Shown: one piece after another, positions 9,272 through 15,954 of the stretch
Layout of the letters: every line of letters starts with the position of its first letter
Numbering within the stretch: position 1 is the first letter of the stretch
Assembly: GCA_016788295.1 (NCBI GenBank)
Contig: JAEUSY010000039.1
Span: 1-54,162, forward strand
Direction: 5' to 3'
DNA from: Flavobacteriales bacterium
GTDB taxonomy: Bacteria; Bacteroidota; Bacteroidia; Flavobacteriales_F; PHOS-HE28
Length of the DNA: 54,162 bases
Notes under the pieces: model-generated
The model's input: the letters and a program-made list of their open reading frames with translations, nothing else
What the model was told of the DNA's origin: nothing
Databases searched by the model: none
Position numbers and translations under genes: made by a program

Positions 9272-10968
9272 CCAGATCCCTGCTCTTCCTCCTGTTGCTC
9301 GCCACCGGCTGTGCCTTCCGCTCCGAGCCCGCCGACCTGGTGGTGCACAACGCCCGCATCCACACGCTGGACGAGGCCAACACCGTGGCACAGGCCATGG
9401 CCATCCGCGACGGACGCATCATCGAGATCGGGCCCGAGCGCCAGATCCTGAACAAGTACGCCGCCACCGAGACCTTCGATGCCGCCGGGCGTTCGGTGTA
9501 CCCCGGTTTCATTGATGGGCATTGCCACTTCTTCGGCTACGGGCTGAACAAACAGAAGGTGGACCTGCAAGGCACCAAGAGCTGGGCCGAGGTGCTGGAG
9601 CGCACCGTGGCCTATGCGAAAGCGCATCCGGAAAAGACCTGGATCCTGGGCCGTGGGTGGGACCAGAACCTGTGGGACAATAAAGAGTTCCCCGACAAGA
9701 CCGAACTGGACCGCCTCTTCCCCGACCGGCCGGTGCTGTTGCAGCGCGTGGACGGACATGCGGCCATTGCCAATTCCACGGCGTTGCACCATGCGGGCAT
9801 CACGGCCAACACGCGCATTGCGGGCGGGCAGGTGCTGGGGCGCTTCACCACGACCAAGGGCGACACCTCGTGGACCGAGCCCGCCATGGTGGCCGAGATC
9901 AGGCAGATGGGCTACCCGTTCTGGGAACCCACCGGCGTACTGGTGGACAATGCCGTGAGCGTGTTCCAGACCATTTTCGATGAGGCCGATGAGGCCACCA
10001 AACGCAAGGCCCTGCTCGATGCCCAGGCCGACTGCTTCGCCGTGGGCCTCACCATGGTGGTGGATGCCGGGCTCGATGTGGGCACCATTGAACTGATCCG
10101 CCGCATGCAGCAGGAGGGCGTGCTGAAGATGCGCGTGTACGCCATGGTGGCCGATGCGCCCGATAACCTCGCTCACTTCGCGAAGGCCGGTCCCATTGCC
10201 GATGAACGCCTGTGGGTGCGCAGTGTGAAGGTGTACGCCGATGGTGCCCTAGGCAGTCGCGGTGCATTGCTGAAAGCGCCCTACAGCGACCAGCACGACC
10301 ACCACGGCCTGCAATTGGCCAGCCGCGAGCACTTCGCCGAAGTGGCGCAATGGTGCAAGCAGCACGGCTTCCAGATGAACACGCACTGCATCGGCGACAG
10401 CGCGAACAAGCTCCTGCTCGATGTGTATGCCGAAGTACTTGGCGGCACCAACGACCTGCGGTGGCGCATCGAACATGCGCAGGTGGTATCGCCGCAGGAC
10501 CGTCCGCTCTTCGCGCAATACAGCATCATCCCCAGTGTGCAACCCACGCATGCCACCAGCGATGGACCCTGGGCCGGTGACCGCTTGGGGCCCGAACGCG
10601 TAACGCACGCTTACGCCTACAAGGACCTGCTGGGCACCTTGGGCCTGCTGGCACTGGGCACCGACTTCCCGGTGGAAGGCATCGATCCGCTGCAGACCTA
10701 CCGCAGCGCCGTGCTGCGCCAGGCGGCCGGTGGCTGGCCCGAGGGCGGCTACCAGACCAACAACGCCTTGAGCCCCTTGGAGACCTTGCGCGGCATCACC
10801 ATCTGGAACGCGCTGGCCACCTTCACTGAAGCGGACCTCGGCACCATCGAGGTGGGCAAACGCGCCGACCTTACCGTGGTGGACCGCGACCTGGCCACCA
10901 GCACACCCGAAGGTTTGCGAAAAGCCAAGGTGGTGGCCACCTTCGTGAACGGCGAGCGCGTGTTCTGA
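9268..10968 (+). CDS. amidohydrolase family 3 lipoprotein (YtcJ-like)
   Basis: A 566-residue metal-dependent hydrolase of the YtcJ/amidohydrolase_3 family. The N-terminus is a lipoprotein signal (LLLLATGC, lipid Cys15), so it is exported and membrane-anchored. The metal site shows HxH in DGHCHFFGYG (His85/His87), later His in NTHCIGDSANK, HAQVV, and the Asp of LGTDFPVEG. The C-terminal composite domain ends with VGKRADLTVVDRDL. Substrates of this family are mostly unknown. The ATGA overlap with the upstream membrane protein suggests coupled translation. Confidence 0.92.
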   Translation: MTRSLLFLLLLATGCAFRSEPADLVVHNARIHTLDEANTVAQAMAIRDGRIIEIGPERQILNKYAATETFDAAGRSVYPGFIDGHCHFFGYGLNKQKVDLQGTKSWAEVLERTVAYAKAHPEKTWILGRGWDQNLWDNKEFPDKTELDRLFPDRPVLLQRVDGHAAIANSTALHHAGITANTRIAGGQVLGRFTTTKGDTSWTEPAMVAEIRQMGYPFWEPTGVLVDNAVSVFQTIFDEADEATKRKALLDAQADCFAVGLTMVVDAGLDVGTIELIRRMQQEGVLKMRVYAMVADAPDNLAHFAKAGPIADERLWVRSVKVYADGALGSRGALLKAPYSDQHDHHGLQLASREHFAEVAQWCKQHGFQMNTHCIGDSANKLLLDVYAEVLGGTNDLRWRIEHAQVVSPQDRPLFAQYSIIPSVQPTHATSDGPWAGDRLGPERVTHAYAYKDLLGTLGLLALGTDFPVEGIDPLQTYRSAVLRQAAGGWPEGGYQTNNALSPLETLRGITIWNALATFTEADLGTIEVGKRADLTVVDRDLATSTPEGLRKAKVVATFVNGERVF

Positions 10969-11020
10969 GCGGCAGCCTTTCCACAAGGCACACGTCTTAC
11001 CCGAAACCACCGCGCAACGA

Positions 11021-11539
11021 ATGAGCAACAATCTGGCCTTCGAGTGTGATCAGGACTGGCATGACATGCGCCCCACGGCGAACGGCCGCCATTGTGCGCA
11101 GTGCGATCATGCCGTGGTGGACTTCACCCACTGGGACCGGCAGGCCATGCTGGAACACCTGCACGCGAACCCCGGCACCTGCGGCCTGTACACCACCGAA
11201 CAGGTGGAGCCGGACCTCGTGCCGATCGCTGACATTGGCGGTGGACTGTTGCGCGGGGCCTTCGCTGCCATGGCCGCGCTTGCGTTGCATACGGCACACG
11301 CGCAAACGCCAACGCCCGCTCCAGCACCCACGGAACAGCAGCCCGTTGTGCAGCCCGGTCCGCGCGTGGAAAGCCGCGCCGAGAAGGACCCCGACGCCAA
11401 GTGCTGGATGGAAGAGCCCACGGAGGAGGCCGCACCGGTGCGCCAACACCGCCGCAGCAAGCTCTACGTCTCCAAGCGTTTCCCGTTCGTACACAAGCGG
11501 CGTCCGCGCCGGATGGGCAAACTGGCGCGCTATCTCTGA
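11021..11539 (+). CDS. CxxC N-terminal domain protein with one TM segment, copy 1
   Basis: A 172-residue protein. The N-terminal 60 residues carry Cys9, the pair Cys25/Cys28 (GRHCAQCDHAVVDFT) and Cys54 (PGTCGLYT). This is the 'C..W..M....G..C..C...V.DFT' pattern that heads many Bacteroidota proteins and looks like a small metal-binding or redox module. A hydrophobic segment follows at about 72-93 (ending AHAQ), then a Pro/Thr-rich linker and a basic C-terminus with SKRFPFVHKRRPRR. The cytosolic side would hold the Cys domain. Function is unknown. It is followed 4 bp later by a diverged duplicate. Confidence 0.82.
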   Translation: MSNNLAFECDQDWHDMRPTANGRHCAQCDHAVVDFTHWDRQAMLEHLHANPGTCGLYTTEQVEPDLVPIADIGGGLLRGAFAAMAALALHTAHAQTPTPAPAPTEQQPVVQPGPRVESRAEKDPDAKCWMEEPTEEAAPVRQHRRSKLYVSKRFPFVHKRRPRRMGKLARYL

Positions 11540-11543
11540 ACCC

Positions 11544-12068
11544 ATGGCCACACAGCACATCCACCAGCAACGCGGCATGCGCTTCACCTGCGATCAGCGT
11601 TGGGAGGCCATGCGCCCCGAAGGCACCGACCGCTACTGCGAGCAATGCGCCAAGCCGGTGATCGACTTTACGGCATGGTCGCGCACCGATTTGAAAGCGT
11701 GGTACGCCGAGCATCCCGAGACCTGCGGTATGTTCCGCATCGAACAAGTGGACCCTGGCCTGGTGCCCGTGCCCGAACTGCCTCGCGGACTGCTGAACAG
11801 CGCCATGGCCGCACTGGCCGCGCTCACATTGCACACCGCGCAGGCCCAGGTGCCCACACCACGCACTCCGCCCACGGAGCAAACGCCAGCAAGCACAACG
11901 ACCACCCACCTCGAAACCGCTGTGGTCGACGAGAAATGCTGGATGGAGAAACCAGCCCCCGAGAAGGCCGTGGCGCCCAAACCACGGGCGCGGTATTATG
12001 TGTCCGGGCGCTTCCCCTTCGTACACAAGCGCAGGGCCTTCCGGACCATCGGGTGCCCTTCGTTCTGA
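11544..12068 (+). CDS. CxxC N-terminal domain protein with one TM segment, copy 2
   Basis: A 174-residue paralog of the preceding gene. It has Cys16, Cys32/Cys35 (DRYCEQCAKPVIDFT) and Cys61, the same membrane segment (LLNSAMAALAALTLHTAQAQ), the same linker type and the same end (YVSGRFPFVHKRRAF), including an identical KCWME motif in mid-linker. The two differ at roughly half their positions, so the duplication is old and both are maintained. The start at 11544 is the first ATG after the previous stop. It is convergent with the DinB gene, whose stop is 3 bp away. Confidence 0.82.
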   Translation: MATQHIHQQRGMRFTCDQRWEAMRPEGTDRYCEQCAKPVIDFTAWSRTDLKAWYAEHPETCGMFRIEQVDPGLVPVPELPRGLLNSAMAALAALTLHTAQAQVPTPRTPPTEQTPASTTTTHLETAVVDEKCWMEKPAPEKAVAPKPRARYYVSGRFPFVHKRRAFRTIGCPSF

Positions 12069-12071
12069 GGT

Positions 12072-12653
12072 TCAAACCTCCTTTAGCACGCGGTCTATCT
12101 GCAGGAAGTGACGTTCCTGGTGGGCGATCGGGAAACGGAAGGCATCGCCGGCCTTGAACCGGATGATGGGGCCCAGGGTGCTGGTGACCTTCTCCCCTTC
12201 CAGCCCGCGGGTACGTGCCCGCTCCAGCAGGCCCATGAAACCGTGCAGCATCTCGCGGAAACGCAGCAGGGGCGCCAGCGCATCATCGGCGTTCACCGGC
12301 GCGGTGCGTGCGGGATCGAACATGCGCAGCGTACGCATCCGCATCGGGATATCGCCGTTGGACTTCGGTGTCATGGCGTTTACGGAATACTGGCCCAACA
12401 GGCCGGGCGTGAAGGTGGACCTGAAACGCAAGCCGTTGTTCTCGTTGGCATAGAGCCGCTGGAGAAGCCGGTGGTAATGTCCGCTGCTCAGGTTCATGTG
12501 CTGCACCACCTCCATCACGCTCCAGCGGTCGGGCGCTGGGCGCTTCAGCAAGCGTTCAGTTGGCAGGTCCAGCAGAGCATCCACGTGGGCCAGTTGCACA
12601 CGCAGTTGCTGCTGAAGGGCATCGATCAGGGTGCGGGTATCAAGTGTCGGCAT
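12072..12653 (-). CDS. DinB/YfiT-like four-helix protein
   Basis: A 193-residue DinB superfamily protein (DinB_2 type). Marks are the first helix LIDALQQQLRVQLAHVDALL, PAPDRWSVMEVVQHMNLSSGHYHRLL with the first metal His, and the closing helix IAHQERHFLQIDRVL with the other His residues of the usual three-His site. These proteins are metal-dependent thiol-transfer or stress enzymes, but the substrate here is unknown. A TAGTTTCG box (12668-12661, minus) ends 7 nt before the ATG. Confidence 0.88.
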   Translation of the reverse strand: MPTLDTRTLIDALQQQLRVQLAHVDALLDLPTERLLKRPAPDRWSVMEVVQHMNLSSGHYHRLLQRLYANENNGLRFRSTFTPGLLGQYSVNAMTPKSNGDIPMRMRTLRMFDPARTAPVNADDALAPLLRFREMLHGFMGLLERARTRGLEGEKVTSTLGPIIRFKAGDAFRFPIAHQERHFLQIDRVLKEV

Positions 12654-12660
12654 GGCGGTG

Positions 12661-12668
12661 CGAAACTA
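12661..12668 (-). promoter_or_regulatory. -7 box TAGTTTCG of the DinB gene
   Basis: The box ends 7 nt before the ATG at 12653. One mismatch from TAnnTTTG. Predicts a near-leaderless transcript. Confidence 0.35.
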
Positions 12669-12711
12669 CGCGGGTGGCCAAGGGCGGGCACTTGACCTGG
12701 ATCAAGAACGC

Positions 12712-13278
12712 TCACCGCACCTTTGCCCGCAAGCGGCTGAAGGTCTCGGGCGTCATGCCCAGGTAGGAGGCGATGTCCTTCTGGGCCACCAGTTGCAACA
12801 GGTGCGGACTGCGTTGCACCAGGCGGCGGTAGCGCTCTTCGGCGGAGAGCGCCAGTTGCTCCACCTCGCGCGTGGCGCGGCCTGCGATCAGCTCTTCCAG
12901 GATCAGGCGGCCGAAGCGTTCCATGGCCGGCATGCGGTCGTACAAGCGGTAGAGATCGGCGCGCTCGATGCCCCAGAGCACACTGTCGGTAACGGCCTGC
13001 ACCTGGAAACGGCCGGGGCGCTGCGACACAAAGGAATCGAAGTCGCCGGACCAGCTGTGGTCGTACGAGAAGCCCAGGCAATGGTCGTTGCCATCGTGCT
13101 CGAAATAGAGGCGCTGCACACCGCTCTCCACGATGTAGAACCTGCGCTCCACCCTGCCCGCCTCGGAAACGCGCCCGCCCTTCGCAAAGGTGTAGGTGTG
13201 CCAGCACGGCACCACCTCGGCCCACTCGGCATCAGTGAGCTTCACGTAACGTTCAATGGTGCGGCGGACCAGTTCCAC
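12712..13278 (-). CDS. Crp/Fnr-family transcriptional regulator
   Basis: A 188-residue regulator: cNMP-binding fold at about 25-120 (GRVSEAGRVERRFYIVESGVQ) and a C-terminal winged helix with QKDIASYLGMTPETFSRLR as recognition helix. This is the short Bacteroidota form. The residues that bind cAMP in E. coli Crp are not conserved, so the ligand is unknown. The start is taken as GTG at 13278: the frame has an ATG only far upstream inside the divergent gene, homology begins here, and GACCTTCG lies 4 nt before it. It is divergent from the aspartoacylase-like gene (77 bp). Confidence 0.85.
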   Translation of the reverse strand: MELVRRTIERYVKLTDAEWAEVVPCWHTYTFAKGGRVSEAGRVERRFYIVESGVQRLYFEHDGNDHCLGFSYDHSWSGDFDSFVSQRPGRFQVQAVTDSVLWGIERADLYRLYDRMPAMERFGRLILEELIAGRATREVEQLALSAEERYRRLVQRSPHLLQLVAQKDIASYLGMTPETFSRLRAKVR

Positions 13279-13341
13279 GGCGCGAAGGTCCGTATTGTGC
13301 CAAGCGCCAGCAACGCCCGGCGGCCGTGAACGGCGGGCGGC

Positions 13342-13349
13342 TAACTTGG
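13342..13349 (+). promoter_or_regulatory. -7 box TAACTTGG of the hydrolase gene at 13355
   Basis: The box ends 5 nt before the ATG, so the mRNA would start at or next to the A of the start codon. One mismatch from TAnnTTTG. Confidence 0.4.
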
Positions 13350-13354
13350 CAGCG

Positions 13355-14338
13355 ATGACAGCACGGTCCACATCCCACAACGACCCGGCCAGTTGCACCC
13401 TGGTGCGCATTCTGGGCGAATCGGTGCGCCCCGGCGAGCACCGCACCCTGGACCTGCAGGTGGCCAAGCTCTACACCCGCACCAGTGTGGAGATCCCCGT
13501 GGTGGTGCACCGCGGTCCGCAGGAAGGGCCCGTGCTGCTGGTACTTGCGGGCGTGCATGGCGACGAAGTGAACGGCATCGACACGGTGCGCCGCATCCTG
13601 GCCGACATCGCCGAGCGTCCGTTGGAACGCGGCACACTGGTGGCCATTCCCATCCTCAATGTCTTCGGCTTCCTGGCCATGAAACGCGAGCTGCCCGATG
13701 GCCGCGATCTCAACCGCTTTTTCCCCGGCGCGGCCAATGGCTCGTTGGCCAGTCGCCTGGCGCATGCGCTGGTCACCGAAGTACTGCCCGCCGTGGACGT
13801 GGTGATCGACCTGCACAGCGGCGCAGACCAGCGCCACAACCACCCGCACCTGCGCTTCACCGAGGGCGACGAAGGTTCGTGGGATATCGCTCAGGTCTTC
13901 GACCCACCACTGGTGCTGCGCGCGCCCATCCGCGAAAAGTCGCTCCGCGCCCACCTGAACCACCAGGGCAAGCGCTACGTGCTCTTCGAGGGCGGCAAGG
14001 CGCGCAGCCTGGACGAGGATGCCGTGCGCGAGGCCTACCGCGGGGTGGCCCGCGTGATGGAGCACCTCGGCCTGTGGAGCGGCCCCTCGGACCCCACCCG
14101 CGGCACATCCATCCTCACCGGCTCCAAGTGGGTGCGTGCGCCGCTGGCCGGGCTCTTCCACCCCGTGATGGAGAACGGCTCGAAGGTGGACAAGGGCATG
14201 GTGCTCGGACTGGTGAGCGACCCCTACGGCGAGGCCGTGCGGCAGGTGCGCGCCCCTTTCCCCGGCCACATCATCTGCGTGAACACCGCCCCCGTGGTGA
14301 ACCAGGGCGATGCGCTGTTCCATTTGGGGATATCGTGA
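13355..14338 (+). CDS. succinylglutamate desuccinylase/aspartoacylase-family zinc hydrolase
   Basis: A 327-residue M14-like zinc hydrolase of the AstE/AspA superfamily. The zinc ligands are seen in AGVHGDE (His68, Glu71) and DLHSGADQR (His154), with the DxNR substrate motif at 118-121 (DLNRFFPG). The C-terminal 75 residues form the beta domain typical of bacterial members (PLAGLFHPVMENGSKVDKGMVLG). No arginine-catabolism genes are nearby, so AstE in the strict sense is unlikely; the substrate is open. Homology starts at the ATG at 13355. Confidence 0.9.
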   Translation: MTARSTSHNDPASCTLVRILGESVRPGEHRTLDLQVAKLYTRTSVEIPVVVHRGPQEGPVLLVLAGVHGDEVNGIDTVRRILADIAERPLERGTLVAIPILNVFGFLAMKRELPDGRDLNRFFPGAANGSLASRLAHALVTEVLPAVDVVIDLHSGADQRHNHPHLRFTEGDEGSWDIAQVFDPPLVLRAPIREKSLRAHLNHQGKRYVLFEGGKARSLDEDAVREAYRGVARVMEHLGLWSGPSDPTRGTSILTGSKWVRAPLAGLFHPVMENGSKVDKGMVLGLVSDPYGEAVRQVRAPFPGHIICVNTAPVVNQGDALFHLGIS

Positions 14339-14461
14339 GGGACGGCCCCATGCGGATCGGGCCGGTGCAAGCCCCTCAGCGCAACGCACAGGCAAATGCC
14401 TGGGGCTATGTGCGGGTGAAGCAACAGGAACCGCTTGGCTCTAATTATGTCCTTCCAGGCG

Positions 14462-14578
14462 TTGGGTTACCTTGGCAGGAATGGAACACCATGGTGAGAC
14501 TTGGCAGTGCGGCGTTGAGGCGCAGGGTCCCCTGCGGGAGACCCTGCGGAGGTTGGAGACTGGTGGTAACCCAGTACG
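14462..14578 (+). repeat. leader repeat, copy A (island A 5' flank)
   Basis: About 115 bp closely matching 19852-19958. It begins with a -7-like box (TACCTTGG), has an identical 20-nt core (14504-14523, ggcagtgcggcgttgaggcg) and ends exactly at the start codon of the next small gene. The 10-nt length difference lies just before that start. It could be a promoter plus structured leader. A short frame (LGSAALRR..C.R.CGGW) is open in both copies. Confidence 0.75.
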
Positions 14579-14785
14579 ATGAAGAACACACTTGATCTTG
14601 TCGGAGGAGCGCTCTGGTGGCTGATGTTTTGCACGCCCCTAGTGTTCTTTCCGATAATATGGCGCACATCCAAGGCGGCCAGATGGAAGAAGGTTCTCAT
14701 TGCCATAGTCTGCTCAGTCATCACATCAGCTGTATTCTATGCAATCAGTCTAGCAATCATCTTCTGTGATGGGATGGGACCATAA
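14579..14785 (+). CDS. small membrane protein, island A
   Basis: A 68-residue protein with two hydrophobic helices (about 7-27 and 38-60) joined by a basic loop (RTSKAARWKKV). Base composition is clearly lower in GC than the neighbours. It starts right at the end of the leader repeat, and its stop lies directly before the CCGC-TAGC-GCGG hairpin element. No family recognised. The tight fit between two repeats argues for a real, transferred gene, though coding status is not certain. Confidence 0.5.
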   Translation: MKNTLDLVGGALWWLMFCTPLVFFPIIWRTSKAARWKKVLIAIVCSVITSAVFYAISLAIIFCDGMGP

Positions 14786-14810
14786 CCCCCGCTAGCGCGG
14801 ATGTAGCTGG
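14786..14810 (+). repeat. hairpin element, copy A
   Basis: CCCCC, then CCGC-TAGC-GCGG (4-bp stem, 4-nt loop), then ATGTAGCTGG. Nearly identical to 20348-20373. Directly follows the stop codon of the small gene. It resembles REP-type palindromes of Bacteroidota. Confidence 0.65.
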
Positions 14811-14895
14811 GTAATGCACTTCCCGCAATTCAAGACAGAGTGCTAAAGCCAAAATCACTCACACTACAGCCTGGTGATAAAGGCAAACCGAAGCA

Positions 14896-15210
14896 ATGAG
14901 ACGTCATAGAACTTTCCTGTCATGGGTACTTATTACGTCCCTCGTACACCTTGGCTTTGTGGCGAGCGACTACTATGGCATTATTTCAGTAACTTCCTCG
15001 AGGGGGTGTGATGAATTGAAAAACATACTAATTAGTTTTCCTCAAATGATACCTGCGTACATCGACATATATTCAGGTAGTCGATATGGTGTAACATTCT
15101 TCGGAGTTGTTGGCCTCTTTCTTGCGTGGGGAATGCTTTTGGTCCCAATCCATCTCGGCGTTCATGCGCTAATTATGCTGATTCGGTCATCCATACTCCG
15201 CAGGCCCTAG
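14896..15210 (+). CDS. small membrane protein, island A (second gene)
   Basis: A 104-residue protein with an N-terminal hydrophobic helix (about 6-24), a polar loop with TSSRGCDELKN, and a second helix pair (about 67-98, VTFFGVVGLFLAWGMLLVPIHLGVHALIML). The DNA is AT-richer than the flanks, with codons unlike the surrounding GC-rich genes. No family recognised. Start and reality are less certain than for the larger genes. Confidence 0.5.
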   Translation: MRRHRTFLSWVLITSLVHLGFVASDYYGIISVTSSRGCDELKNILISFPQMIPAYIDIYSGSRYGVTFFGVVGLFLAWGMLLVPIHLGVHALIMLIRSSILRRP

Positions 15211-15286
15211 TCGGGCGGCAATGTTTCAATCTAGGCCGGGGCTAGTTCCACGATGCTACCGGAATGCGGCCTTCGACCCCGCTCTC

Positions 15287-15406
15287 GCGAATCTTCCCTG
15301 ATCGCTCCCGCGGATCTTCGATCCGTGGTCTTCTCCACATCCTCGTTCAAGGCAATAACGCTGCCGCCCTGCTACTCCCACGAGAAAGCCGGAATAACCG
15401 CTTCGA
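15287..15406 (-). repeat. degenerate repeat, island A 3' flank
   Basis: This stretch aligns with 20434-20546; shared blocks include CGCTnCCGCGG and TCTCCACATCC. On the minus strand both translate to related peptides (here SVIALNEDVEKTTDRRSAGAI; at the other site TVAVVAGDVERSAERRAAEAL), but stops interrupt this copy. It looks like an old coding or mobile relic. The sequence at 15211-15286 and 15407-15609 shows nothing I can name. Confidence 0.55.
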
Positions 15407-15609
15407 ACCTAAAGGCCGGCAGGCAGGCTTTCGAAGTGGCCGTTCTGGGGTTCGGCATGCCATCGGGCAACAGATTTCTTTGAGTTCCGGAGATACCGGT
15501 GGGCAATTTTCGATCTGCCCGTTCGATGGTGGCGACCGTTCCGGATGCTTTTCGGGCATGGCCGGTGAAGTTCCTGGCCAGGTTTTCGGCCTTTCGGTCC
15601 TTTTGGCGG

Positions 15610-15765
15610 TCAGTCCCTGGTGCCTGGGCACAGCGAGCAGTTCACCTGCTTGTTCTCAGCAATGCGGATGGCCCGGGCTTGGCTGATGGCTTGCTGGCCA
15701 TTCAAGGCTTGGTCCGGCCTGGTGTAGGCCTCCATGGGGATGATGCCTTTGAGGGAGCCGTGGGG
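15610..15765 (-). pseudogene. C-terminal remnant of an IS3-type transposase
   Basis: The minus strand encodes PHGSLKGIIPMEAYTRP followed by about 35 residues to a TGA at 15612. The 'H.SL.G.tP.eAY' pattern is the usual end of the rve integrase domain in IS3-family OrfB transposases. No catalytic DDE core and no upstream frame remain, so it is a fragment. It lies beside island A and suggests past insertion or recombination here. Confidence 0.5.
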
Positions 15766-15954
15766 TAAGCCCCCGCCCGGTCCCGCCATGCGGCGGGAGG
15801 CAGCGGCGGCTGGCCAATGGAACTGCCCTGCGAGGGCAAGGTTGAATGCATCTCCAAGAATGAATGGCCGAACTCGGGAGAAGCCGACACCACCTTTTCA
15901 GCGGAACGAACTTCGGTCGCGGATGTGTACCTTCATTGCCCAGCCCCCACTGCC

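Noticed and set aside
13355..14338. astE of the arginine succinyltransferase pathway
   Set aside because: No other ast genes nearby; the superfamily includes many hydrolases of unknown substrate, so only the family is called.
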